A stretch of 64,000 nucleotides of DNA from NCBI RefSeq assembly GCF_040833995.1, contig NZ_CP162137.1, positions 2,898,001 through 2,962,000 of the forward strand, given 5' to 3'. The position numbers and the translations under genes were made by a program. Source of the DNA: Leptospira sp. WS58.C1 (GTDB lineage: Bacteria; Spirochaetota; Leptospiria; Leptospirales; Leptospiraceae). Under the pieces are notes generated by a model. It was not told where the DNA came from. It made no database searches and saw nothing but the letters and a program-made list of their open reading frames with translations. Shown here one piece after another: positions 53,443 to 62,875 of the stretch. How positions within the stretch are numbered: position 1 is the first letter of the stretch; each line of letters starts with the position of its first letter.

Positions 53443-54270
53443 TCAGAAGCTCCTTGTATATTGGACTTCCCATCTGTTCTGAGAGAATCCGGTATTTGCA
53501 AAAGTATTTTGATTTCCGCCTCGATCAGGGCTCACCTTGAACTGCACCGAATCTCCTTGTGGAAGTTTATTTTCCAACCAAAGAGAAAGTGCTACGCTTA
53601 GGACAGCAACTCCCCCGATAAGGGCCTGATTGTTTTGGTGCATTTCATATTCTTTCTTATCGTTCTCTCTTGCCTGCCAAAGATAAAGAGTAAAGGAAGA
53701 AGGTAGATTTAAACTTAAGACCGCAATATTCATCGGATCGTTTAACGGCTTTGAGGCGAGAATATTCCCGGCCTCTCGTTCCGAATTTCCAAGATAGGCA
53801 AGAGCCCCGAACCAGGCCCAAATACTGTAGGACTTCCAACGTTCTCCTTTGGAATAATATCCAGTGCCCGGGATCCAAACAAACTTGGAGGTTTTGTTTC
53901 CTTTACTAGCCTCTTCTTTTTCCGCCAAAGCGACCGCTTTCGGACGGTCTTGTTCAACTTTAAAATTGGTCCATGGAGTATAAGAAGCAGGCTTTCCGAA
54001 TCTATTGAGTGCAGCGATCCTGTACTCGTAGGTACCTGCTTCTAAGGAGAATTCTATTTCGTTCTCGGAAACCTTCTTTTCTAAAAATAATTCCTGAGAA
54101 GGTTCCGCTTTTCTTACTTCCACCAAATAACCGCGGCTTCCTTTTACTTCTTTCCATTCTATATAATAAACGAAACTTTTTTTCTCGGCAAAAACCCCCG
54201 AGGATATTGAAAAGAATATTAGAATAAACTGAAATACAATACCGAAATCTTTTCCGCGGAATAAGAACAT
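53443..54270 (-). CDS. Exported FN3-like protein with membrane-embedded C-terminal part
   Basis: A 275-residue protein with a signal peptide (FIFFSISSGVFA-type end). Residues ~30-110 form an FN3-like domain (FVYYIEWKEVKGSRGYLVEV, YEYRIAALNRFGKPASYTPW). After a Lys-rich linker come hydrophobic segments similar to DUF5683-type outer membrane proteins (GYYSKGERWKSYSIWAWFGA, ALIGGVAVLSVALSLWLENK). Third gene of the cyclase operon. Function unknown; a role in the envelope with FecR is plausible. Confidence 0.65.
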   Translation of the reverse strand: MFLFRGKDFGIVFQFILIFFSISSGVFAEKKSFVYYIEWKEVKGSRGYLVEVRKAEPSQELFLEKKVSENEIEFSLEAGTYEYRIAALNRFGKPASYTPWTNFKVEQDRPKAVALAEKEEASKGNKTSKFVWIPGTGYYSKGERWKSYSIWAWFGALAYLGNSEREAGNILASKPLNDPMNIAVLSLNLPSSFTLYLWQARENDKKEYEMHQNNQALIGGVAVLSVALSLWLENKLPQGDSVQFKVSPDRGGNQNTFANTGFSQNRWEVQYTRSF

Positions 54271-54279
54271 GCCTTCTCC

Positions 54280-55791
54280 TTAAGGGCGAGCGCCACTGGA
54301 TTTTGTTTCCGGGGCTTCCAATTCTTCCCTAAGTAATATTTTAAAATCCGCTTCCGATCTGAGGTTGGGATCGGAATCCGATTCGATCGTCCAACGAAAT
54401 GTTCCTACATCCAGTTTTTCCAAATCTTTGAACACCAACCGATCCCCTTTTGTCTTTTTTTCATAGATCAACTCGTCACCTGAGCCTCTCTTATAAAAAA
54501 GACGAAATTTCCATTCGCTTTGTTTCTGTTTGGCGGAGAATTTCCATCGGAAAGAGATACTTTCCTTACCGGTCATATCCACCACCGCACCGTTTTTCGG
54601 GAAATCTACGGAAAGATCCGCATTTGACTGAGTCTCCGGAATAGCTGCTATCTCTTGTTTTGTTTCTGCAACCTGGAGCACAGGAAGTGAAATGGAAAAT
54701 TTACGTACTTCCGAAAATGTTTCCGTTCCGGGAAGATTGGTATAAGATTGTACTCTCCAATAATAAGTCCCGGGATCCAAGGTGAGTGAAAAATTCGTAC
54801 GGAATACTTGGGTCTCGGACAAGGCTCCGAAATTAGGATCGTTAGAGATCTGCAATTTATATCCGCTTGCTATCTTTTGTTTTGCCCAGGAAAATGCCAC
54901 GGTCCTATCTTCCTGAGAAAGATCTTTTTTAGGATAATGTAATTCTACCGGAAAGTTCGGGAGAACTCTGAACTTTCGGACTTCGGATATTTTTTTGCCG
55001 TCCTTAGAGTTGACCCTCCAATAATAGATCCCTTCCGGGAATTTTTGTTTATAATAAGGCTCCTTGGAAGGCCTTTTCGAAATATATACGGTGAAGTCCC
55101 GTCTAGGAGAAATTTCTAATATACCATCTTCTCCTCCTTCCCAACGAAACTCAACCGTTTGCTCCAATTCCGCAGGAAAATATCGATAAGAATCTTCGGG
55201 GCTAACAAGGCTCCAATTTTGGTTGAGTTTATTTCCATTTAAGGAGCTTTCTCTTTCACCTAATGTTTGTTTGACGTTTCCGTCTTCAGACCATTCTACC
55301 TGGCCTCTTTCCACGTCTACTCGAGTGCCGTTCTCGTTTTTGGTGATTTGGAATTTGGAGCCGAGTTCCGCTTCTAAACCTACCGTTCCAGCGATCACGG
55401 AGAGTACTTTTTTTCCGCTCTCTACCAATATATTTCCTTCGGTTAGATCCAGGTTCTCCTTATTCTCCTTTAATTGGAGAACCACCATGGACTGAGGATC
55501 TAATTCTATCCGAGTGCCTGATTTTAAAAATACTACTGCCTCGGAAGCCTCGTCCGTTCGGATGGAATCCCTATCGTATACGGGCATTCCTTGCTCCAGA
55601 TCTTCCCATAACATTCTGTCTGGAAATTTTCTTTGTGCGGTTTTATAACGGAAAGAAACAGTTCCCATGATTTCCTTCCCCGTACCACCACTGGACTTGG
55701 ACTCAAAATATAGAAGGTATAAAGATAAGAAAAGTATAATGAAGCAGCCAATGCCTACCTGCCATTCTCTCTTGTAAATTCTCCAATCCAT
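54280..55791 (-). CDS. FecR-domain membrane protein with FN3-like repeats
   Basis: A 503-residue protein. Short cytosolic start, one transmembrane helix (VGIGCFIILFLSLYLLYFES), then a FecR domain (~45-190: DSIRTDEASEAVVFLKSGTR, IELDPQSMVVLQL, GTVGLEAELGSKFQI), then three to four beta-sandwich repeats with the GxYYWRV motif (EGIYYWRVNSKDG, DPGTYYWRVQSYT). In other bacteria FecR domains sense signals in the periplasm and pass them on. Here the gene sits 3 bp after a class III cyclase gene, not beside a sigma factor. Confidence 0.82.
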   Translation of the reverse strand: MDWRIYKREWQVGIGCFIILFLSLYLLYFESKSSGGTGKEIMGTVSFRYKTAQRKFPDRMLWEDLEQGMPVYDRDSIRTDEASEAVVFLKSGTRIELDPQSMVVLQLKENKENLDLTEGNILVESGKKVLSVIAGTVGLEAELGSKFQITKNENGTRVDVERGQVEWSEDGNVKQTLGERESSLNGNKLNQNWSLVSPEDSYRYFPAELEQTVEFRWEGGEDGILEISPRRDFTVYISKRPSKEPYYKQKFPEGIYYWRVNSKDGKKISEVRKFRVLPNFPVELHYPKKDLSQEDRTVAFSWAKQKIASGYKLQISNDPNFGALSETQVFRTNFSLTLDPGTYYWRVQSYTNLPGTETFSEVRKFSISLPVLQVAETKQEIAAIPETQSNADLSVDFPKNGAVVDMTGKESISFRWKFSAKQKQSEWKFRLFYKRGSGDELIYEKKTKGDRLVFKDLEKLDVGTFRWTIESDSDPNLRSEADFKILLREELEAPETKSSGARP

Positions 55792-55794
55792 ATC

Positions 55795-58128
55795 TTAATC
55801 CGCAATCGCCTTGGAAGGAGAATCAGGCTCCGGTATCCCGCAAATCTTACGGAGTTCTTCTATATTTTTAGGACAGTCCGGATCTTCCAACCAGCCCAAT
55901 ACGGCATAGAGTCGTTGGGGTTTTTCTTTTCCTCGGATCCAAACCGGAGGAAGTGATTCGAATTTATAGTGATCTTTTACTTTTTCATACGATGTTTCAG
56001 AGACTAATATATCCGTCCCGAAATCTTTGGTTAAATATTCTATACGAGAAGCGAGATTGACGGCGTCGCCGATGACCGTGAACTCCAATTTTTTTTCCGA
56101 GCCGATCTGCCCTACCACCACCGGTCCCGTATTGATCCCGCATCCGAATCTTGCCTGGGGTCTTCCTATCTCGTTACCGATCCGATTGAACTCCAACAAT
56201 GCGTTTCTCATCAGAAGTGCCGAGTTGATCGCGTTCCTTGCATCATTCTCATCCGTATACAATGCGCCCCAGTGGGCCATGATCGCGTCCCCGATGAACT
56301 TATCTACGATCCCTTCCGTAAGATAGATACATTCCACCATTTCTGTGAAGTATGCGTTTAGGAAGTCGACCACCTCGCTAGGTTTTAATTTTTCGGACAT
56401 CCCGGTGAAGTTTCTTAAATCGGAGAAAAATACGGTAACATCTTTAGTAACCCCGCCTAAGGGCATATCTCCCGCCAGTGCCCTTTCTGCGATTTCCTTA
56501 TTCACAAATTTTCCGAAAGTGTCTTTGATCTTCTCTCTTTCTTCCAATCCATGGGCCATCTTGAGGAATGAATTTGTTAGAACTCCGACCTCGTCTCTGG
56601 TTACCGGTTTGATCCCAACTTTATAATTTCCTCGTTCGATCTGCCTAGTCGCACTCAGTAGATTGATCAAAGGAACAGTTAGAGTTCGGGAGAATAGAAA
56701 TACCACTAAGAATGCGAGGCTTAAGACGGAGATCAGAATATAAAAATTCTGCCTTCTGATCTTATACACCGCTTCGAATGCTTTGTCAGCTTCGATGGAA
56801 GATACAACTGCGAGGTTACCGTCTTCCAATTGTTGGAAAGATCCTAAGGTTTCCTTTCCTTCGAAGATAGAAGTTTGGGATCCGTTATCCGCGGGACTCC
56901 TTAATAAAAATTGAACCAAAGGATTTTTAGAATAATCTTTTGCGGAAACCGTTTCGGATTCTTCCGTATGAGCGACTAATCTTCCTCTGGAGTCCACAAC
57001 CCAGATCGCAAATAGTTCGGTCTGTAAAGCGGATCTCGCTGATTCCCAAAGATCTTGGGGAGAAATTAAGAAGAAACCATACCCTTTTCCCGAAACGTCT
57101 TTTTCGATAAATAGAACCGCAGGGAAACCGAATTTAGAACTGATATTTTCCAACCGAGTGGCCTCGAATTCGGAAGCAAAATATTTCTCCTTATCTTCTT
57201 TCGGGATCGAGACCCATAAACCGCGGATCTCATCTTCTTCTTTTCTAAGATCTCGGACGAACCTTGGATTAAAAACAAGCGTAGATTCTCCTTGTTCGTA
57301 TTTCCCCCAGGCTAGAATTTTAGGATGAGTGGAAAAAAATCCCGAGATGAAAGCAGGCGGAGCGATCTTCTTAGAATCAGATCCCTTGGAAGGACGAATA
57401 TTCCATTTATCCGTAAACTCGGATGATTTGGCGGAAAGTTCTTTGATCCGAAGACCGACCTGAAGTCCTGTCAATCTCGCCAAACTCAAGTTATACTCTT
57501 GAATAAGTGATACGGTATAATTTCGGAACAGAGTGGTAGCGAGTCCGATCATTAATCCCATACTCACCACTACGATCGCGGTAACGATCGCAAGAAGTTT
57601 CACTCGAATAGTGATCCTAGATGCCTTAAAATCCTCCCCATGGTTTTTAGGCGGTTCTTGTTTTTCTTTTTGCGGTTTTTCGGAAGTTATATTAGGAGAA
57701 TATGGTGTATATACTTTGGTAGATTCTTCCTTTTTGCCGGAAAGTATCTCTTGGATCAATTTTACGAATGCATCGGATTCGTTTTCGGAATAACAAACCA
57801 GTACGGAGCCCAAATGAGACCTAAGAAAACGATCCAGTTTTCGGGCTGAGTCCGGTGAAGAACGGAACTTTGTCCCATCCATCGTAGAGAGACGGATCTT
57901 ATCATCTTGGAGTTTTTTTACAAGATCTCTGAAGACTTGGCTATTTTTCCAAGCGCTCGCCTCCGATTTCGTTCCCCAAAAAACTACCTCTTGGATGCCT
58001 TTTGTATGGATCTCGTCCATCCATTCGGAAAGATTTGATCTTTCTTCCGGGAATCGTCTAGCGTAGGCGGACATAGTGCCCGTGAGAGGAACTTCTAAAA
58101 TTTGATTTTTCGCGATTCCCTCTTGCAT
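55795..58128 (-). CDS. Class III adenylate/guanylate cyclase with Cache-like sensor and HAMP
   Basis: A 777-residue protein. Residues 1-140 are an unassigned soluble domain; TM1 is at 177-200, then a ~250-residue extracytoplasmic sensor, TM2 at ~455-475, HAMP, and a class III cyclase domain (~555-735). Metal Asp residues lie in VFFSDLRNFT and FIGDAIMAHWG; the purine-binding Lys and Asp are in KKLEFTVIGDAVNLASRIE, which favours ATP and hence cAMP. First gene of a four-gene operon with FecR. It links an envelope signal to cyclic nucleotide synthesis. Confidence 0.9.
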   Translation of the reverse strand: MQEGIAKNQILEVPLTGTMSAYARRFPEERSNLSEWMDEIHTKGIQEVVFWGTKSEASAWKNSQVFRDLVKKLQDDKIRLSTMDGTKFRSSPDSARKLDRFLRSHLGSVLVCYSENESDAFVKLIQEILSGKKEESTKVYTPYSPNITSEKPQKEKQEPPKNHGEDFKASRITIRVKLLAIVTAIVVVSMGLMIGLATTLFRNYTVSLIQEYNLSLARLTGLQVGLRIKELSAKSSEFTDKWNIRPSKGSDSKKIAPPAFISGFFSTHPKILAWGKYEQGESTLVFNPRFVRDLRKEEDEIRGLWVSIPKEDKEKYFASEFEATRLENISSKFGFPAVLFIEKDVSGKGYGFFLISPQDLWESARSALQTELFAIWVVDSRGRLVAHTEESETVSAKDYSKNPLVQFLLRSPADNGSQTSIFEGKETLGSFQQLEDGNLAVVSSIEADKAFEAVYKIRRQNFYILISVLSLAFLVVFLFSRTLTVPLINLLSATRQIERGNYKVGIKPVTRDEVGVLTNSFLKMAHGLEEREKIKDTFGKFVNKEIAERALAGDMPLGGVTKDVTVFFSDLRNFTGMSEKLKPSEVVDFLNAYFTEMVECIYLTEGIVDKFIGDAIMAHWGALYTDENDARNAINSALLMRNALLEFNRIGNEIGRPQARFGCGINTGPVVVGQIGSEKKLEFTVIGDAVNLASRIEYLTKDFGTDILVSETSYEKVKDHYKFESLPPVWIRGKEKPQRLYAVLGWLEDPDCPKNIEELRKICGIPEPDSPSKAIAD

Positions 58129-58271
58129 GGGGATAGGAGTCTCTGAAATCTCTCTAGTTTGTCATTACAAAATCCGATTTTATCTCCCTCTAGATTTGCC
58201 CTCGGTTTGCCACATAATTCGGTACTTCCATTTTTTCTTTTCTATAAAATACTTCCTCTTAATCTGGGAGA

Positions 58272-59300
58272 ATGATTTGGATGGACACGATTTTAGAAAC
58301 GAATTGGTTGCTCGGAGTAATTTCGGTTATTTCCGGAATTCTTTTGGGTTATCTTTTCGGCGGATTCATCGTTCCAAGGCTTGCAAAAACTCTTACTAAA
58401 GACCAGTTAGACACCGGTCATCCTCTATATACCGCACTTCTTTCACTAGTTCGATTTTCCTTTTTTATTTTTGGATTATATACCGCTCTTCGATTCTTAA
58501 AATTAGAATCTTCTACGGATGAAAAAATTTCTCTTTATCTGAAGGTATTCGGCATCTTAGCATTCACGTTTTCTTTTGCAAGAGTAGGTTCCGGAGCTTT
58601 TACTTTATATTCTTCAAAGGCAGAAGGACTTCTCCCCTCGGCATCCATACTGAATAATATTGTTCGGATGCTAATCTTACTCACAGGAGGTTTGGTCGCA
58701 TTACAAACGCTCGGGATCTCCGTTACTCCTGCTTTAACTGCATTAGGGGTGGGAGGTCTTGCATTTGCGTTAGGTTTGCAGGAAACTCTTTCCAATTTGT
58801 TTGCAGGACTTGGGGTTTTACTCGGTAAAAAAGTATCCGTAGGAGATTATATTTCTTTAGAAACCGGAGAAGAAGGCCTAGTAGAAGATATCAACTGGAG
58901 AACTACTTCTCTCAAAAAAAGGAACGGAAGCAGGATCATTATTCCGAATGCAAAGATGTCCAAGACCACGTACACGAACTATAGCCTTACAAATACAGGA
59001 CTTTGGACCGAACTAGAGATAGGTATTCCTAAGGAAGGAAATTTGGATAAGTTGGAATCGATTCTTATACAAGCTGCGAACTTTTCATTAGCGCAAATCT
59101 ATGGGAAAGGAGGTTATAACGAATCCAAAATTTCGTTTCGTTATGTTTCTTTCGGACCGTCTAATATCGATTTGGTGATCTACATTCCGCTAAAGAACGT
59201 AGATGACTCCGGGCAAATTAAATCCATTTTTATAAAATCCTTGCATTCCCAATTTAGATCAGAAGGAATCGATAACATATCCGCGAAAGCAGTAAAATAA
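58272..59300 (+). CDS. Small-conductance mechanosensitive channel (MscS family)
   Basis: A 342-residue channel with about four N-terminal helices and the MscS pore-lining stretch TPALTALGVGGLAFALGLQE followed by TLSNLFAGLGVLLGKKVSVGDYISL. A beta domain (VEDINWRTTSLKKRNGSRII) and alpha/beta C-terminus follow. Releases solutes on hypo-osmotic shock. Two ATGs (58272, 58281) are possible starts. Single gene, divergent from the cyclase operon. Confidence 0.92.
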   Translation: MIWMDTILETNWLLGVISVISGILLGYLFGGFIVPRLAKTLTKDQLDTGHPLYTALLSLVRFSFFIFGLYTALRFLKLESSTDEKISLYLKVFGILAFTFSFARVGSGAFTLYSSKAEGLLPSASILNNIVRMLILLTGGLVALQTLGISVTPALTALGVGGLAFALGLQETLSNLFAGLGVLLGKKVSVGDYISLETGEEGLVEDINWRTTSLKKRNGSRIIIPNAKMSKTTYTNYSLTNTGLWTELEIGIPKEGNLDKLESILIQAANFSLAQIYGKGGYNESKISFRYVSFGPSNIDLVIYIPLKNVDDSGQIKSIFIKSLHSQFRSEGIDNISAKAVK

Positions 59301-59349
59301 TCCGAAACAGACTAATTGATTCGCGGAAATTTGTCGTAATAGAGATCGT

Positions 59350-60207
59350 ATGCGAAAGGTTTTAGAAAACAAACTTTGGTTTTATGTTCATGTACTTAGT
59401 TTGGATATATGTCTTGGCGTTTTGGGTTCCGGCGCCTTAGCCACAGTAGTAACCGGTGCCAAGATGAAAACGGTATGGTGGCTCCTTCTTCCTTTAAGCG
59501 TTTGGGTCATCTATACCTTGGACCATTTACTGGATGGAAAAAAGGTGGGAGAAAATTCCATCAACCCGCGTCATAAATTCCACTACGATCATTCTAGAAT
59601 TTTAACGATACTTTGTGCTATCGCAACAATTATCGCCGCAGTTCTTGCATTTCTGTTATTGAGAGAGATTGTTTTATTAGGTGGAGTCTTATTGGCAACC
59701 TTAGCAGTGCTTCATTTAGGAATTGCTCGATGGGGAAAAATACGTTTCGGAAAAGAATTCTCCGTGGCATTGATCTATACCCTAGGAGTTTGGTTCGGTC
59801 CCATATTACTTGTAGGGTTTCGTTCCTGGACCGTTCCCCTACTTCTATTCTTATTCTTCTTAGGTACGACTTTAAATCTAGTCATGAATTCTCTCATGGA
59901 AGCGGAGTTGGACGCCAAGGAAGGCCAGGTCTATCTATTGGGAGTTCTTTCTCCCAAACTTGCTAAGGAATGGGTATTACGATTGTCCTTGCTCGGATTT
60001 CTGGGCGCCTTAGTATTGGCCGGCGGAATACGGAAATGGGCGCCGGGTACATCGGTTTCGGCCTCTTTAGTGATCGCCCTAATTTGTGCCGTTCCCGGAG
60101 GGATCCTGCGTTACGCGGACCAATTCCAAGATTCTCAAAAGTATAGGATTTTAGGAGAAGGGGTTTATATCTTGGGCTTGGTCCCTTGGTTTTTAAATTC
60201 CTTTTAA
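59350..60207 (+). CDS. UbiA-like polytopic membrane protein
   Basis: A 285-residue protein with about eight membrane helices. VIYTLDHLLDGKKVGE after the second helix resembles a degenerate NDxxDxxxD motif of UbiA prenyltransferases (Tyr/Thr replace the first Asn-Asp), and SLMEAELDAKEG after helix five or six is in the place of the second acidic motif. It may be a diverged UbiA member or a paralogue that lost activity. It stands between MscS and the SDR gene, 40-50 bp from each. Confidence 0.5.
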   Translation: MRKVLENKLWFYVHVLSLDICLGVLGSGALATVVTGAKMKTVWWLLLPLSVWVIYTLDHLLDGKKVGENSINPRHKFHYDHSRILTILCAIATIIAAVLAFLLLREIVLLGGVLLATLAVLHLGIARWGKIRFGKEFSVALIYTLGVWFGPILLVGFRSWTVPLLLFLFFLGTTLNLVMNSLMEAELDAKEGQVYLLGVLSPKLAKEWVLRLSLLGFLGALVLAGGIRKWAPGTSVSASLVIALICAVPGGILRYADQFQDSQKYRILGEGVYILGLVPWFLNSF

Positions 60208-60250
60208 ATCCGAACAACCGCCTAAGAAATTTAATATCGGAGATAAAAAT

Positions 60251-61054
60251 ATGGGAGACTTTTTCAAAGACAAAGTCGTTTGGATTACAGGAGCTTCTTC
60301 CGGAATCGGTGAATCTTTAGTAAAGGAAGCCGCGAGAAGAGGAGCGACTTTGGTTCTTTCTTCCAGAAGAGAAAAAGAATTAAAAAGGGTCCGCAAGGAG
60401 AACGGACTAACGAATTCAAACAGCATGATCCTTCCTTTGGACCTGGAGGATTATAAAAAATTAGGAAAGGCCCCGGCTCAAGTCATCAAAACTTTCGGAA
60501 AGATTGATGTGCTTATCAACAACGGCGGGATCAGCCAACGTTCCTTGGCTCATGAAACTTCCCTTGAGACTTATGAAACCTTGATGAAGGTTAATTATTT
60601 CGGAAATATTGCCCTTACACTTGCGGTACTTCCGCACATGAGAGCGAGGAAACAAGGATGGATTTCCACGATCGCGAGTGTTGCAGGACTCATAGGGGTT
60701 CCATTGAGAACCGGATATTCGTCCACCAAATTTGCGTTAACCGGTTTTTACGAGGCTCTTAGAGCCGAAAATACGAAAGAGAATCTGAAAGTTACCTTGG
60801 TATATCCGGGTTTCGTAAAGACCAATATTTCGCATAACGCACTCAAAGGAGACGGAACTCCTCAGAAAAAAATGGACAAAGTGATCGAGAATGGGATCGA
60901 TGCGGACGAATGTGCAAAAAGGATCCTGGACGCGATCGAGAACGAGGACCTACAAGTGATCATTGCAGGTGGAAAAGAGAAATTCGGTCTATTTTTAAGA
61001 CATTATTTTCCTAAGTTTTTCGCGAAATTTTTGTCTAAGACGGCAGTCACCTGA
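60251..61054 (+). CDS. Short-chain dehydrogenase/reductase
   Basis: A 267-residue classical SDR. The cofactor motif is WITGASSGIGESLVKEAARR with SSRREKEL (basic, suggesting NADPH). NNGGISQRS carries the NNAG-like motif with Gly for Ala. The catalytic Ser, Tyr and Lys are in STIASVAG and GYSSTKFAL. It most resembles DHRS7-like reductases of lipids or retinoids. The C-terminus is basic and hydrophobic (LFLRHYFPKFFAKFLSKTAV), perhaps membrane-associating. Confidence 0.92.
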   Translation: MGDFFKDKVVWITGASSGIGESLVKEAARRGATLVLSSRREKELKRVRKENGLTNSNSMILPLDLEDYKKLGKAPAQVIKTFGKIDVLINNGGISQRSLAHETSLETYETLMKVNYFGNIALTLAVLPHMRARKQGWISTIASVAGLIGVPLRTGYSSTKFALTGFYEALRAENTKENLKVTLVYPGFVKTNISHNALKGDGTPQKKMDKVIENGIDADECAKRILDAIENEDLQVIIAGGKEKFGLFLRHYFPKFFAKFLSKTAVT

Positions 61055-61055
61055 T

Positions 61056-61203
61056 TTTGTAGGAATTCCTACAGGGGCCAAGGCTCGCCCCCGCCCTGCA
61101 TTTGGGATTGGGGGGAGTGGCTCGTGGGAATCGTTTGCTCTATATCATAAAACTGTAAAATCTTCAATCACAATTTATGGGCAATTTTGTAGGAGTTCCA
61201 ACA
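61056..61203 (+). repeat. Repeat family E copy 2
   Basis: Left end TGTAGGAATTCCTACA (61058-61073, a perfect 16-bp palindrome), right end TTTGTAGGAGTTCCAACA (61186-61203). The interior aligns with the reverse complement of 45381-45527, mainly around GGCTCGTGGGA and CTATATCATAAAA. It fills the gap between the convergent SDR and methyltransferase genes. Confidence 0.75.
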
Positions 61204-61227
61204 AACCCGAATTCAATTTGCAGTGGC

Positions 61228-62178
61228 CTACTTTCTCATCTTCCAGACAAACCGGATCTTCTCATTCCGAAAATCTTCCGGATGAGTTTGTTTCGTAATA
61301 TCCTGAATATCTTCCCAAAGAAGTTCATCCGTATCCAATTTGAATTTTCTAAAATTCGTGGAGAAAAAAAGGATCGCACCAGGTGCGGAAAAATCCCTAT
61401 AGATAGAATTCAATAAAAAAGAATAATCTCTTTGCACATCGAATATATCCTTCATCTTTTTACTATTAGAGAATGTAGGAGGATCTACCACGATAAGATC
61501 GTATTGAGTTCTTTTAGGATTGGTTCTTTCTCTCTTCAGCCATTCCGTAATATCTTCTCTGATAAACTCATGTTCTTCGGGAGAAAATCCGTTTAGTTCA
61601 AAGTTTTCCTTGGACCAATCCAGATATTTTTGGGAGAGGTCCACACTTGTGATTTTTTTCGCGCCGCCGTCAGCAGCATAAACGGAGAACGCACCGGTAT
61701 AAGAATATAAATTTAATATATTCTTCCCGGAGGCCTCTTTTCTGAAAAGATCGCGAGTCGTTCTGTGATCCAAAAAAAGGCCCGTATCCAAATAATCGCT
61801 TAGATTGACCTTGAACTTCAATCCGCCTTCATTTACTTGGATGGATTTTTCTTGAGTGTCGAACTTTTCATATTGGAGATTGCCCTTTTTTCGTTCTCTG
61901 GTTTTCCAAAACAAATTTTCAGGAGCAAGTTGAAGAATTTCGATTATAAAATTGCGGATGGAATTTCGTTCCGATTCTCTCTCATCTTCTGACATCGGAT
62001 AGGAATTCAAGTATTCGGAAACTAGGCAGTAATTTTCGTATAAGTCGATTGAGATCGGGACCTGAGGAATATCGCGATCATAGACCCGAAAACAAGTGAT
62101 CCCCCTTCTCCTCGCCCATTTTTTCCAATGTTTGGACATCCTGGTCAAACGATTGGAGAACATTTCTAAATGTTTCAT
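61228..62178 (-). CDS. Stand-alone RlmK-like 23S rRNA methyltransferase
   Basis: A 316-residue SAM methyltransferase that aligns with the C-terminal (RlmK) half of E. coli RlmKL: KHWKKWARRRGITCFRVYDR, KTRERKKGNLQYEKF, LSDYLDTGLFLDHRTTRDLF, LNLYSYTGAFSVYAADGGAK (SAM site), IVVDPPTFSNSKKMKDIFDV. RlmK makes m7G2069 in 23S rRNA. The RlmL half (m2G2445) is absent here. The start at 62178 overlaps the stop of the upstream gene (ATGA), so an in-frame TTG at 62187 is unlikely. Confidence 0.82.
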   Translation of the reverse strand: MKHLEMFSNRLTRMSKHWKKWARRRGITCFRVYDRDIPQVPISIDLYENYCLVSEYLNSYPMSEDERESERNSIRNFIIEILQLAPENLFWKTRERKKGNLQYEKFDTQEKSIQVNEGGLKFKVNLSDYLDTGLFLDHRTTRDLFRKEASGKNILNLYSYTGAFSVYAADGGAKKITSVDLSQKYLDWSKENFELNGFSPEEHEFIREDITEWLKRERTNPKRTQYDLIVVDPPTFSNSKKMKDIFDVQRDYSFLLNSIYRDFSAPGAILFFSTNFRKFKLDTDELLWEDIQDITKQTHPEDFRNEKIRFVWKMRK

Positions 62179-62834
62179 TTCTCCCAAAGTTTCGGATCCA
62201 CCTCTACTAAGGGATAAACTTTTGCATCCCCGTCGTTATAATGCCACCATTCGGAACTGATCTGTTTAAATCCATGCTTTGTCAGAATTCCAACAAGAAC
62301 CTCCAGATTTTTAGAAACAACCGGTTCCAAGTCTTTGCGAAAGGGAGAAGCTTTGTATGTGAATTCGTCGTAAGCGCTTGGCATTTCCAATTCTTTTCCT
62401 CTCGAATCTATAAGTGTGAGATCAACTGCTCCACCTCGATTATGAACGGAGCCTCCTTTAGTAGGATTTCCTACGTATCTTGGATTTGGAACTTTCTCCC
62501 ATAAGATCTTTTGTGCATACGGAGGGCGATAGCCGTCCCAGATCTTAATCCTGTATCCATAACTTTGGAATTCGGAGTTGGCAGCCTTCAATTTTTCTGC
62601 AGTCTCTTTTCTAAGTAAACAAGTTTGGAAAGGATAGATAACTGAGCCGGTAAAATTATTCGAAGTAGAATAACGTAGATCGATCTCTATATTCGGATCT
62701 ATATCTTTTATGTTCACTAATCCTTTTTCGATCCTTAAGGAAGGTTTAACTTCTTCTAAATTTGGGACAGGAGATTTTTGGCAATAGAAGAAGTTAAGCA
62801 GAAGTAAGATCGGACCGAAACTGCGGACTCTCAT
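62175..62834 (-). CDS. D-alanyl-D-alanine dipeptidase (VanX/DdpX-like) lipoprotein
   Basis: About 219 residues from ATG 62834. Signal FGPILLLLNFFYC with lipobox Cys. The peptidase motifs are KIWDGYRPPYAQKILW, the zinc ligands His and Asp in GGSVHNRGGAVDLTL, and SSEWWHY with catalytic Glu and third ligand His. These enzymes cleave D-Ala-D-Ala or related cell-wall dipeptides in the periplasm. The frame is open 35 codons further upstream, but that runs into the minisatellite. Coupled to the RlmK-like gene by an ATGA overlap. Confidence 0.85.
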   Translation of the reverse strand: MRVRSFGPILLLLNFFYCQKSPVPNLEEVKPSLRIEKGLVNIKDIDPNIEIDLRYSTSNNFTGSVIYPFQTCLLRKETAEKLKAANSEFQSYGYRIKIWDGYRPPYAQKILWEKVPNPRYVGNPTKGGSVHNRGGAVDLTLIDSRGKELEMPSAYDEFTYKASPFRKDLEPVVSKNLEVLVGILTKHGFKQISSEWWHYNDGDAKVYPLVEVDPKLWEK

Positions 62835-62875
62835 GCAGGAGTTGATTTCGGTCCTTCTGCTCTGATTGTCAAGGA

